From positions 1 through 28,938 of the forward strand of contig CAWZYQ010000037.1 in NCBI GenBank assembly GCA_963966275.1: DNA of 28,938 bases, given 5' to 3'. Source of the DNA: UBA10427 sp003500135. GTDB taxonomy: Bacteria > Bacteroidota > Bacteroidia > Cytophagales > Cyclobacteriaceae. Shown here piece by piece: positions 16,292 to 24,821 of this stretch (the first letter of the stretch is position 1; each line of letters opens with the position of its first letter). Both the position numbers and the translations under genes were made by a program. Under the pieces are notes generated by a model. That model was not told where the DNA came from, ran no database searches, and worked only from the letters and a program-made list of their open reading frames with translations.

Positions 16292-17464
16292 TTACTCGCC
16301 TCTTATCTCCTTGATCTTTTTATCAAGTTCTTCGGCCTTTTCGTTCATTTTCAGTCGGATATACAATCCTTCCAAGGTTTCCATGATCTGTATATCATCC
16401 GGTTGCAACTCATATGCTTTTTCCAGATAAGGAAGTGCCTTTTCAAATTCTACTTTGGCCCTTTCCATATAAGCAGTTTCGTTTTTGTTGTATTCCTTGA
16501 TAGACATGTTGTTCAACTCCTTTAGAATATCTGCTGCTTTATTGTAATAAATTACACCTGCGTTGAAGTTGGCCTCAAAGTAATCAGGGTCAACATCAAT
16601 GGCGTTTTTATAGGCTTCGAAAGCTTTTTCTACTTCTTCCTGCTGATCATCGTATAAATAACCCAATTGATAATATAACACCGCATTGTCAGGATCATTT
16701 TCAATGGCCGCTTTCAATTCTTTCTCGGCTTCATCAGCCCTTTCAGCTACAATTAGCGTAGTGATTTTTTCCTGTACAAATGCTTCATCTTCAGGGAATT
16801 TCTCAACACCTTTATTACAGTACTCCACTACTTTATCAATATTTTCGAACTGCGTCTTGTAAAGGTATATAACAGCTTTATAGACGTCGGCATCTGCATT
16901 TCCGGTCTCGATTAAACCTTCATACATCTTAAGTGACTCCTCGTACATCTCTGCTTGTTGTGCTGAGGTACCGGCATATAAATAGGCCGTTGTGTCATCA
17001 GGAAACACTTCAAGGCCAAGCTTGAATTTATCAAAAGCTTCTGCATATTTGCCTTCATTGTAAAATGCCGCTCCTTCATTCATCACCACGCCATATAATT
17101 GATTCAAAGCGGTCATGGAAAATTGATAAAAAGGAGAAGTTTCTTTCTCCATTTCCATAGCCTTTCTATAGGACTCAGTGGCAATATCCAAAGCATTATC
17201 TGAAAGGTTTTGAAATTCCGTTGAATCGTCCAGGAAAATTGCTTTATAAACATCTCCCCTAACGTACCAACTTTTGGAGTCATCTTTCACCTTGCCTTTA
17301 TTATTTACCTCAAAGGCCAGATCTACTTCGGCTTTTGCTTCGTCAAGGTCTCCACTGTTTAAGGCTGATTCGGCCTTGCTGATTTTACCTTTTGGTTCAT
17401 ACTGAGCGAAGGCAACGCTCGTCATCATTAATGTTAATATAATTGCTATGCTAACTTTTTTCAT
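16292..17464 (-). CDS. Secreted/periplasmic tetratricopeptide-repeat protein
   Basis: This 390-aa protein has a signal peptide (KKVSIAIILTLMMTSVAFA, cut before QYEPKG). The rest is almost entirely helical repeats. TPR-type units are evident in NEGAAFYNEGKYAEAFDKFK, LYAGTSAQQAEMYEESLKMY, ENDPDNAVLYYQLGYLYDDQ and DVDPDYFEANFNAGVIYYNK, and near the C-terminus in LEKAYELQPDDIQIMETLEG. The protein is acidic overall. Such proteins act as periplasmic scaffolds for protein contacts. It starts 27 bases after the gyrA stop codon on the same strand, and a strong terminator follows, so the two genes form a likely operon; the functional reason is unclear. No partner or ligand can be assigned. Confidence 0.85.
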   Translation of the reverse strand: MKKVSIAIILTLMMTSVAFAQYEPKGKISKAESALNSGDLDEAKAEVDLAFEVNNKGKVKDDSKSWYVRGDVYKAIFLDDSTEFQNLSDNALDIATESYRKAMEMEKETSPFYQFSMTALNQLYGVVMNEGAAFYNEGKYAEAFDKFKLGLEVFPDDTTAYLYAGTSAQQAEMYEESLKMYEGLIETGNADADVYKAVIYLYKTQFENIDKVVEYCNKGVEKFPEDEAFVQEKITTLIVAERADEAEKELKAAIENDPDNAVLYYQLGYLYDDQQEEVEKAFEAYKNAIDVDPDYFEANFNAGVIYYNKAADILKELNNMSIKEYNKNETAYMERAKVEFEKALPYLEKAYELQPDDIQIMETLEGLYIRLKMNEKAEELDKKIKEIRGE

Positions 17465-17491
17465 ATAGAATAAAGTTTAATTGTTTAAAAT

Positions 17492-20023
17492 TTATTGCCC
17501 CTCATTTTGATTATTTTCATCATTATTTCCTTCCGGATCGTCGTCCTCAGCAGCGTCTTCTGCTTCCTGAGCAACTTCTTCAATCCTGATCACCTCTACA
17601 GATGATATGATATCATCTTTATTAAGTTTGATCAGGCGTACACCTTGGGTAGCGCGGCCCATTATCCTTAGGTCTTTAATAGCCATCCGGATCGTGATTC
17701 CCGACCTGTTAACGATCATGATTTCATCTCTGTCGCTTACTTCCTTGATCGCTACCAGGTCACCGGTCTTTTCAGTTACATTTAGTGTTTTTACGCCTTT
17801 ACCACCTCGCTTAGTAATTCGGTATTCGTTTACCAATGATCTTTTACCATAGCCTTTTTCGGAAACCACAAGCACATGGGCATCTTCTCTTTCTATACAA
17901 ATCATGCCCACTACTTTATCATTTTCGTCATCCAGGCTTACACTTCTTACTCCGGCCGCTAACCGACCCATAGCTCTTACCTGAGATTCATGGAAACGTA
18001 TGGCACGTCCGGATTTTACACCTATTATAATATGGTTATCGCCATTGGTCAGATGCACCTGAAGTAAACGATCACCTACATTTATTGTAATGGCATTAAT
18101 ACCATTGGCACGAGGACGTGAATAAGCTTCCAATGATGTTTTCTTAATCGTACCTCGCTCCGTAACCATGACAAGGAAATTATTATTAATATAATCATCA
18201 TCAGATAGTGTTTTGACATTAATTACCGCCCGTACACTATCACCCGATTCGATATTGATCAGGTTCTGAAGAGGTCTACCCTTGGAAATCTTGGCTCCTT
18301 CAGGTACTTCATACACTTTTAGCCAGAATATTTTTCCGTAGTGGGTGAATATGAGCAGATAATTATGGTTGGTTGCTACAAAAAGGTGTTCTGTAAAGTC
18401 ATCATCTTTAGTAGAAACCCCCCTACTACCAACTCCTCCACGGCCTTGCGTCCTGAACTCGGTTAATGGTGTTCTTTTTATGTAACCTTCATGGGAAACG
18501 GTAATCACCATTTCTTCATCAGGAATAATGTCCTCAATGTCAATATCCTCTGCGCTGTGAACTATTTCAGTGCGGCGTTCATCGCCATAACGGTCCTTAA
18601 CTACGAGTAATTCGTCTTTGATCAATTGCATCCGGCGAGTCTCATTAGAAAGAATATCTTTCAAATCTTCAATCAACGCCATCACTTCCTCATATTCTTT
18701 CTGGATCTTCTCACGCTCCAGGCCGGTAAGCCTCTGAAGTCGCATATCAAGAATGGCCCTTGCCTGTATCTCACTCAACTCAAAGTTGGTCATCAGCCCT
18801 TCTCTGGCTGTATCCGGATCGCGTGATTCGCGTATCAATTTGATCACCTCATCCAGATTGTCCAGGGCAATTAAATAACCCTGTAGAATATGAGCCCTTT
18901 TTTCGGCCTCATCCAATTCATATTGGGTTCTTCTTGTAATTACTTCATGCCGGTGCTCGACATAGTACTGGATAATATCCCTTAAGTTAAGTGTCCTCGG
19001 ACGACCTTTTACGAGCGCAACGTTATTTACTCCGAATGAACTTTGTAATTGAGTGTATTTGAAAAGCTTATTTAGAACAATATTTGGTATGGCGTCTCTT
19101 TTCAAATCGTACACCACACGTAATCCCTGTCGGTCGGACTCGTCTCTAATATCAGAAATACCCTCAATTTTTTTCTCATTAACCAGGGCAGCCGTCTTTT
19201 CGATCATTGAAGCTTTATTCACCTGGTAAGGTATTTCTGTAACAATTATCTGGTCTTTTCCTGCTTTATTGGTCTCAAAGGTTGCTTTAGCCCGCATTAC
19301 CACCCGGCCTCTTCCTGTTCTGAATGCGTTTTGAACACCCTGGTAGCCATAAATGATGCCACCGGTTGGAAAATCAGGAGCAGAAATGTGCTCCATTAAC
19401 TCATCAACCGTGATATCTTGGTTATCGATATAAGCACAAATGCCATTCACCACCTCCGTTACATTGTGTGGGGGCATATTGGTAGCCATACCTACAGCTA
19501 TACCCGAAGCGCCATTTAATAATAAGTTAGGCAGGTTTGCCGGTAATACAGTAGGTTCTTTTAATGAGTCGTCAAAGTTTGGCTGGAAATCTACCGTATT
19601 TTTATTGATGTCGTTCAACATCTCTTCAGCAATACGGCGCAAACGGGCTTCAGTATAACGCATTGCGGCGGGCGAATCACCATCTATGGACCCAAAGTTG
19701 CCCTGGCCATCAACTAGTGGATACCTCAACGACCACTCCTGGGCCATACGGACCATAGTGTCGTATACTGCTGCATCACCATGCGGGTGATATTTACCTA
19801 ATACTTCTCCAACTATTCTGGCAGATTTTTTATAGGGCCTGTTATAGTTTACCCCCAACTCCAGCATTCCAAATAAAATCCGTCGGTGTACCGGCTTCAA
19901 ACCATCCCGAACATCAGGAAGCGCCCTTGAGATAATAACTGACATCGAATAATCGATGTAGGCACCCCTCATTTCATCTTCTATATTAATCGGAATGATA
20001 TTTTCATTAGCTCCTTCGGCCAT
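17492..20023 (-). CDS. gyrA: DNA gyrase subunit A
   Basis: This 843-aa type IIA topoisomerase subunit cuts and rejoins DNA and, with GyrB, introduces negative supercoils. The N-terminal domain has YSMSVIISRALPDVRDGLKP, the quinolone-determining stretch KYHPHGDAAVYDTMVRMAQE and the catalytic Tyr123 in AAMRYTEARL. A coiled-coil/tower region follows. The C-terminal pinwheel repeats include KRGGKGVKTLN near residues 735-745, a variant of the GyrA box QRRGGKG that is diagnostic of gyrase over topoisomerase IV. The last ~30 residues are highly acidic and Asn-rich (AEDDDPEGNNDENNQNEG). Position 84, equivalent to E. coli Ser83, is Ala; Asp88 (E. coli Asp87) is kept. Gyrase versus ParC is settled by the RGGKG box and the full-length pinwheel domain. 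Confidence 0.95.
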   Translation of the reverse strand: MAEGANENIIPINIEDEMRGAYIDYSMSVIISRALPDVRDGLKPVHRRILFGMLELGVNYNRPYKKSARIVGEVLGKYHPHGDAAVYDTMVRMAQEWSLRYPLVDGQGNFGSIDGDSPAAMRYTEARLRRIAEEMLNDINKNTVDFQPNFDDSLKEPTVLPANLPNLLLNGASGIAVGMATNMPPHNVTEVVNGICAYIDNQDITVDELMEHISAPDFPTGGIIYGYQGVQNAFRTGRGRVVMRAKATFETNKAGKDQIIVTEIPYQVNKASMIEKTAALVNEKKIEGISDIRDESDRQGLRVVYDLKRDAIPNIVLNKLFKYTQLQSSFGVNNVALVKGRPRTLNLRDIIQYYVEHRHEVITRRTQYELDEAEKRAHILQGYLIALDNLDEVIKLIRESRDPDTAREGLMTNFELSEIQARAILDMRLQRLTGLEREKIQKEYEEVMALIEDLKDILSNETRRMQLIKDELLVVKDRYGDERRTEIVHSAEDIDIEDIIPDEEMVITVSHEGYIKRTPLTEFRTQGRGGVGSRGVSTKDDDFTEHLFVATNHNYLLIFTHYGKIFWLKVYEVPEGAKISKGRPLQNLINIESGDSVRAVINVKTLSDDDYINNNFLVMVTERGTIKKTSLEAYSRPRANGINAITINVGDRLLQVHLTNGDNHIIIGVKSGRAIRFHESQVRAMGRLAAGVRSVSLDDENDKVVGMICIEREDAHVLVVSEKGYGKRSLVNEYRITKRGGKGVKTLNVTEKTGDLVAIKEVSDRDEIMIVNRSGITIRMAIKDLRIMGRATQGVRLIKLNKDDIISSVEVIRIEEVAQEAEDAAEDDDPEGNNDENNQNEGQ

Positions 20024-20237
20024 AAAAAATTATTTCGTGTTGTCTCGCAAAAATTCGCGGCAATTTACATAAAATAATCCAACACTGTTAATGATAATTA
20101 TCAATTTTCGAGCCAAATTCACGGCATTGTACCAATGAATTGATAAATAAGCAGATAAGGACTTTGTATGAAGTAAAATTAAGGTTGGACTTTGAAAAAT
20201 ATTAGGTGTGTATTATACCAAATTGTTGTAGAACCAA

Positions 20238-21275
20238 CTATTGCCCCCCATCCAACTGGCGCTTATTTTTCCCTTTTCGACGATAGAATTCTGGGTACAA
20301 CTCACCAATTTTTGGATTTTGTTCCTTATAAAAAGGCTGACCACGATATTCATGATTGCCATGTACATGCTTCATTTGAGTCTTGCATGATTTAATCGGA
20401 CATCTCGGTACCTCAGGAAATTTCAATCTGATACCAAAATTTACGAATAAAGCAGGTTGGGGATGTGAAACGCTTGTTGCATAAGGTAAATCACCCTGAA
20501 CCTGAGGTAAATTAACTGTGTACCTCTTGTATTCGAATGAGGGCCTGGCAAAAAAGAAGAAGTATTCTGATAGTCGGTATTCAATCGGAACGCCTATATT
20601 GAAAAACATCCCTTTGGCAATATTTCCATAATCACTATTATAATTGGTTGCACCAATTTGTAAGTCGGCATGGTATACCCAACCCTTCCAATTGTAAATC
20701 ATACCACCAAATGTGGCGAAATATTTCAAATACCTGGTCGTAGAAAAATTCGACCTGTAATCAAAAGCGCCTTGTTCGACGGGCTTTAGTCTTTTTATTC
20801 CATGTAATTCATAGGTGATACCTGCCCCCACCCTAAATCTATCGAGGTCAAGATGAATACTAACAGTGATGGGTATGCTCGATCCAATACCATTGTATGC
20901 CACCGCGCCCGAATCTGGAGATAGAATAGCATAGTTGGTAGTACTATCGACAAAAATACTTCCATTTACCTCTTGCGGATTATTTAACCAGTTCACTACA
21001 CCAGAATAATTCAGCGAGTCGCCACTTAATCCATATGCGCTAAGTATCACCAATTGATTTTCATTATCCAGTACAGCGCTGTTGCCCAGGTCGTGTTTGT
21101 AGAAAGTGGCACCGTAGCCACCTGAAACGTTCAGTGAAAATTTATTGAGGATAGCGCGAAAAGGACTTCTTTTAATTTCGGGCTCCCAATAGCCTTTATA
21201 CGGATTGAACCCCTGTTGCGCCATTAACGGGCCAGATATCAATAAAAAAAATAAAATATATAGTAATCTGGACAT
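20238..21275 (-). CDS. Predicted outer-membrane beta-barrel protein with Cys/His-rich C-terminal tail
   Basis: This 345-aa protein has a signal peptide (RLLYILFFLLISGPLMA, cut before QQGFNP). The middle is rich in alternating aromatic and small residues (FSLNVSGGYGATFYKHDLG, FRVGAGITYELHG, YFFFFARPSFEYKRYTVNL), as in outer-membrane barrels. The last predicted strand, ALFVNFGIRLKFPEVPRC, is not the C-terminus. It is followed by a ~55-residue polar tail with Cys292, Cys297, His303, His305 and His308 (CPIKSCKTQMKHVHGNHEYR), then a basic end. I recall similar Cys/His tails on uncharacterised Cytophagales membrane proteins but cannot name a family. Metal binding by the tail is inferred. The gene stands alone on the minus strand, upstream of and divergent from the export operon. 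Confidence 0.65.
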   Translation of the reverse strand: MSRLLYILFFLLISGPLMAQQGFNPYKGYWEPEIKRSPFRAILNKFSLNVSGGYGATFYKHDLGNSAVLDNENQLVILSAYGLSGDSLNYSGVVNWLNNPQEVNGSIFVDSTTNYAILSPDSGAVAYNGIGSSIPITVSIHLDLDRFRVGAGITYELHGIKRLKPVEQGAFDYRSNFSTTRYLKYFATFGGMIYNWKGWVYHADLQIGATNYNSDYGNIAKGMFFNIGVPIEYRLSEYFFFFARPSFEYKRYTVNLPQVQGDLPYATSVSHPQPALFVNFGIRLKFPEVPRCPIKSCKTQMKHVHGNHEYRGQPFYKEQNPKIGELYPEFYRRKGKNKRQLDGGQ

Positions 21276-21443
21276 TAAAAAATCAACTCAATAATCTGCA
21301 AAATACATATATTTAAGACACCTATTCAAAATTAAAGGACAAAAAGTAGCCGATTCTCTATAAATCCGACCTGTGGCCCGATAAATTCAATACTTATATT
21401 TACAAAGTATCCGTACTTTTCTGCGCGATATCGCACATGGCGG

Positions 21444-21461
21444 GTGTTCGAATGTGAACAA
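21444..21461. promoter_or_regulatory. GTGTTC-N6-GAACAA site, copy 2 (upstream of export operon)
   Basis: GTGTTC (21444-21449), GAATGT, then GAACAA (21456-21461). It matches copy 1 at 13323-13340 at all 12 fixed positions with the same spacing, and ends 105 bases before the first gene of the operon. A separate 10-bp palindrome, GCGATATCGC, sits just upstream at 21425-21434. Confidence 0.4.
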
Positions 21462-21566
21462 TTTTTTGCGCTGTTTTCCGCTTATGTAAGCTGGGCCCCT
21501 CAAAATCAAATAATCCTGTTTTTGGCATAGTATTATCAATAGATTTAAAACATTAAACCAAGAGGT

Positions 21567-22250
21567 ATGATACAACTTAAAGAGATCACCAAATCCTACC
21601 AGGTCGGACACCGACCGCTTCCTGTACTTAAAGGCATCAACATGGAAGTTGAGCAAGGTGAACTTGTCGCCATTATGGGATCATCGGGTTCCGGTAAATC
21701 AACTTTATTAAATATCCTCGGCATATTGGATTCTTACGACAATGGGACCTATCATCTTTCAGACACCCTGATCCAAAGTTTATCAGAAAAGCAGGCCGCC
21801 TTCTACCGAAACAGGTTTATTGGATTCGTCTTTCAGTCGTTTAACCTTTTGTCCTTTAAAAACGCCATGGAAAATGTGGCCTTACCGCTTTATTATCAAA
21901 AGGTAAGCCGCAAAAAAAGAAATATGAAAGCGCTTGAACTGTTGGAAATGGTGGGCTTAAAAGATTGGGCCGATCATATGCCTAGTGAAATGTCGGGAGG
22001 TCAAAAACAAAGAGTGGCCATTGCAAGGTCATTGATTGCCGAACCCAAAATCATTTTGGCCGATGAACCGACAGGAGCCCTTGATTCCACCACCTCTTAT
22101 GAAGTAATGGAGATCTTTAAACGGGTAAACGATGCCGGAAAAACGATTTTGATCGTGACCCACGAGAATGACATTGCCCACAAAACGGAACGCATAATCA
22201 GGCTTCACGATGGTGTGATCATTGACGAAGAAGTGGAAATGCCCCAATAA
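21567..22250 (+). CDS. ABC transporter ATP-binding protein (MacB/LolD-type)
   Basis: This 227-aa cytoplasmic ATPase powers the MacB-like export system encoded downstream. All ABC motifs are intact: Walker A GSSGSGKST (38-46), Q-loop Gln90 in FVFQSFNLL, the signature MSGGQKQRV (142-150), Walker B IILADEP with Glu167, D-loop GALD (170-173) and switch His199 in VTHEND. Sequence and size match the MacB/LolD/FtsE subgroup (type VII ABC), in which ATP hydrolysis in the cytoplasm drives movement of a periplasmic domain rather than direct transport through the membrane. It is followed after 9 bases by the first permease and is the only ATPase for four permeases in this window. Confidence 0.93.
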   Translation: MIQLKEITKSYQVGHRPLPVLKGINMEVEQGELVAIMGSSGSGKSTLLNILGILDSYDNGTYHLSDTLIQSLSEKQAAFYRNRFIGFVFQSFNLLSFKNAMENVALPLYYQKVSRKKRNMKALELLEMVGLKDWADHMPSEMSGGQKQRVAIARSLIAEPKIILADEPTGALDSTTSYEVMEIFKRVNDAGKTILIVTHENDIAHKTERIIRLHDGVIIDEEVEMPQ

Positions 22251-22259
22251 ATTTATTTT

Positions 22260-23507
22260 ATGTTTAGTATAGACCGTTGGCAAGAGATTTACTACACCAT
22301 AAGGCGCAATAAATTGCGTACCTTTCTTACCGCATTCAGCGTTTCGTGGGGGATATTCTTATTGGTCGTTTTACTGGGTGCGGGCACCGGGCTTCAAAAC
22401 GGCGTTAAATATCAGTTTCGAGATGATGCCATGAATTCCATATGGATCAGGCCCGGACAGGTAAGTATGCCCTACAAAGGCATGAACACAGGAAGAAGAA
22501 TACAACTCGACAACCGGGATTTTAATGCAATAGCCAAACAAATTGAAGGAGTTGAACACATTACGGCCCGTTACTACATCCAGGGGGAATATACAGTTCG
22601 TTACAAAGGCAAATACTCATCGTTCAATGTGCGAGGATGTCACCCGGCACACCGGTACCTGGAAAAGACCATCATTACCGAAGGCAGATTTCTTAATGAT
22701 ATTGACCTGCTGGAGCGTCGTAAGGTGACCGCCATAGGCACTAAAGTAGTAGAGGCATTATTTGAAGAAGGAGTAGATCCGATAGGAAAATGGATCAATG
22801 TAAACGGAATATTGTACAAGGTAGTAGGTATTTATGAAGATGAAGGTGGTGAAAATGAAGTTCGTAATATCTACATCCCGATTACCACTGCTCAAATGGT
22901 ATATGGTGGTGGCGATCGCGTGAACAGGATTATGTTTACAGTTGGCGACGCATCGGTAAAGGAGGCCACCGCCATGGCAGAACAAGCAACCAATATACTA
23001 TCAGAACGACATGTTTTTTCACCCGATGACCCCAGGGCAATTTTTGTGCAGAATGCGGTGGAATTTTACCAAAGATTTTTAAACCTGTTCACAGGAATTA
23101 AAGCTTTTTTATGGGTAGTCGGTATCGGCACCATTGTAGCCGGAATAGTCGGGGTATCCAACATCATGTTGATTGTAGCCAAAGAGCGAACGCGTGAAAT
23201 CGGGGTACGAAAAGCACTGGGCGCCACACCAGGTTCCATTATAGGTTTATTCCTTCAGGAATCAATTGCTATAACTGTTTTAGCAGGTTACGTCGGGCTT
23301 TTATCCGGTGTGGCCATAGTTGAATTGATCAGTTTTGGAATGGCGGGCATGGCGGAGCAACCGGAGTTCTTCAGAAACCCGGAGATCAACCTACTGACCG
23401 CGATTGCCGCCACACTGCTACTCGTTTTTTCCGGTGCACTGGCCGGGTATTTTCCGGCAAGAAAGGCAGCAAAAGTAAATCCGATTGAAGCGCTTAGAGA
23501 CGAATAA
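22260..23507 (+). CDS. MacB-like ABC permease 1 (type A)
   Basis: This 415-aa permease has the MacB/FtsX layout. An N-terminal coupling helix and membrane span (NKLRTFLTAFSVSWGIFLLVVLLGAG) are followed by a large periplasmic domain (about residues 50-270). A C-terminal three-span FtsX domain comes last, with GIVGVSNIMLIVAKERTREI, GVRKALGATPGSI (the cytoplasmic loop that contacts the ATPase) and ARKAAKVNPIEALRDE at the end. It resembles permease 3 (25946-27193) more than its immediate neighbour: both open MFSIDKW/RW...YTIR.NKLRTFLTAF, both have NSIW, MPYKGM/LPYKGM and LFTGIK. There is no fused ATPase domain, unlike E. coli MacB. Substrate unknown. Confidence 0.9.
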   Translation: MFSIDRWQEIYYTIRRNKLRTFLTAFSVSWGIFLLVVLLGAGTGLQNGVKYQFRDDAMNSIWIRPGQVSMPYKGMNTGRRIQLDNRDFNAIAKQIEGVEHITARYYIQGEYTVRYKGKYSSFNVRGCHPAHRYLEKTIITEGRFLNDIDLLERRKVTAIGTKVVEALFEEGVDPIGKWINVNGILYKVVGIYEDEGGENEVRNIYIPITTAQMVYGGGDRVNRIMFTVGDASVKEATAMAEQATNILSERHVFSPDDPRAIFVQNAVEFYQRFLNLFTGIKAFLWVVGIGTIVAGIVGVSNIMLIVAKERTREIGVRKALGATPGSIIGLFLQESIAITVLAGYVGLLSGVAIVELISFGMAGMAEQPEFFRNPEINLLTAIAATLLLVFSGALAGYFPARKAAKVNPIEALRDE

Positions 23508-23530
23508 CTGAACTGATAAATGGATAATTC

Positions 23531-24793
23531 ATGTTTGATCAAGACAAATGGCAGGAAATATTTCACAGCATTAAGAAGAACAAACTCAGGGCTTTTCTTA
23601 CCATGTTTGGTGTGTTCTGGGGGTTATTCATGCTGATGTTATTACTTGGTTCAGGTAAAGGTCTTGAAAACGGGGTAAAAAAAGGCTTCGATTCCTGGGC
23701 GACCAACTCCGGTTTTGTATGGACCCGCAGAACAACTATGCCACATGATGGCTTCAAACCCGGAAGGTTTATCAGGTTTGAGCTCGATGATGTAAAAGCG
23801 CTAAAACAAAACGTAGAAGGTTTGCAACACATCTGTCCCCGCAATCAGCTGGGTGGATTTATGGGTGGCAATAATGTGGTAAGAAACAATAAAACCGGTG
23901 CTTTCAGCATATACGGCGATATGCCGGAGTATCAGGAAATTCAAAAAGTAGATGTAACAGCAGGCCGACACCTCAACCCGTTGGATATTGAAGAAAAAAG
24001 AAAAGTAGCCGTTATAGGTAAAAGTGTGACAGGGCAATTGTTTGAATCACATGAAGATCCTATCAATCAATATATTAAAATCAATGGTATTTTCTTTAAG
24101 GTGATCGGTACTTTTCAATCAAAAAGAACGGGCGAAGATGCGGAAAGGGATACCCAAAGTATTTACATACCCTTCACTGCATTTAATCAGGCTTTTAGTT
24201 ATGGCAATCGTGTCGGATGGTTTGCTTTTTCAGCCATGCCTAACTTTCCGGTAAGCACGGTTGAAGAAAATATAAAAAAAGTACTTCGTGAACGTCATCA
24301 CGTACATCCCGAAGATGAAGCCGCCATTGGCTCGGCCAACTTGGAAGAAGAATACAATCAACTCAACGGCCTGTTTGCCGGAATAAGTGTGTTTGTTTGG
24401 ATAGTAGGTATCGGCACCTTGCTGGCCGGAATAATCGGTGTATCAAATATTATGTTGATTATCGTTAAAGAAAGAACGAAAGAAATTGGGATCAGGAAAA
24501 GTCTCGGAGCAACACCGGCTTCTATCATAAGCCTAATTATTCAGGAGGCGGTATTTATCACAGCAGTAGCCGGATATGTCGGACTATTTCTGGGTATTTT
24601 GCTCATTGAAACCATAAGCTATGCCCTGGAATCCAAAGGGGTAGATACCGGCTTTTTCGGCAGGCCTGAAATAAATTTGACTGTTGCCAGCTCGGCCTTG
24701 ATCGTACTGGTCTTTAGCGGGGTTTTGGCCGGGCTATTCCCGGCTTCCAAAGCAAGTAAAATCAACCCAATTGAAGCATTAAGAACAGAATAG
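23531..24793 (+). CDS. MacB-like ABC permease 2 (type B)
   Basis: This 420-aa permease has the same layout as its upstream neighbour: a first span after KKNKLRAFLTMFGVFWGLFM, a periplasmic domain, then three C-terminal spans with GIIGVSNIMLIIVKERTKEI and IRKSLGATPASIISLI, ending KINPIEALRTE. Features shared with permease 4 rather than with 1 or 3 are the TMPHDGFKPGR motif (SMPYQGFQPGR in permease 4), FVWTRRT (FLWTMRT), QSIYIPFTAFNQAF, and the ANLEEEYNQ segment just before the second span (ANIEEEYNK in permease 4). It is therefore the second half of a probable A-B heterodimer with permease 1. It starts 23 bases after permease 1 and ends 28 bases before the adaptor. Confidence 0.9.
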   Translation: MFDQDKWQEIFHSIKKNKLRAFLTMFGVFWGLFMLMLLLGSGKGLENGVKKGFDSWATNSGFVWTRRTTMPHDGFKPGRFIRFELDDVKALKQNVEGLQHICPRNQLGGFMGGNNVVRNNKTGAFSIYGDMPEYQEIQKVDVTAGRHLNPLDIEEKRKVAVIGKSVTGQLFESHEDPINQYIKINGIFFKVIGTFQSKRTGEDAERDTQSIYIPFTAFNQAFSYGNRVGWFAFSAMPNFPVSTVEENIKKVLRERHHVHPEDEAAIGSANLEEEYNQLNGLFAGISVFVWIVGIGTLLAGIIGVSNIMLIIVKERTKEIGIRKSLGATPASIISLIIQEAVFITAVAGYVGLFLGILLIETISYALESKGVDTGFFGRPEINLTVASSALIVLVFSGVLAGLFPASKASKINPIEALRTE

Positions 24794-24821
24794 TGGACCA
24801 TTTTAATAATTGAAGGAAACC

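Noticed and set aside
20092..20103. TGATAATTATCA palindrome upstream of gyrA, resembling half of a Fur box
   Set aside because: Only 12 bp, entirely AT-rich apart from its ends, and gyrA is not a typical iron-regulated gene; chance occurrence is likely.
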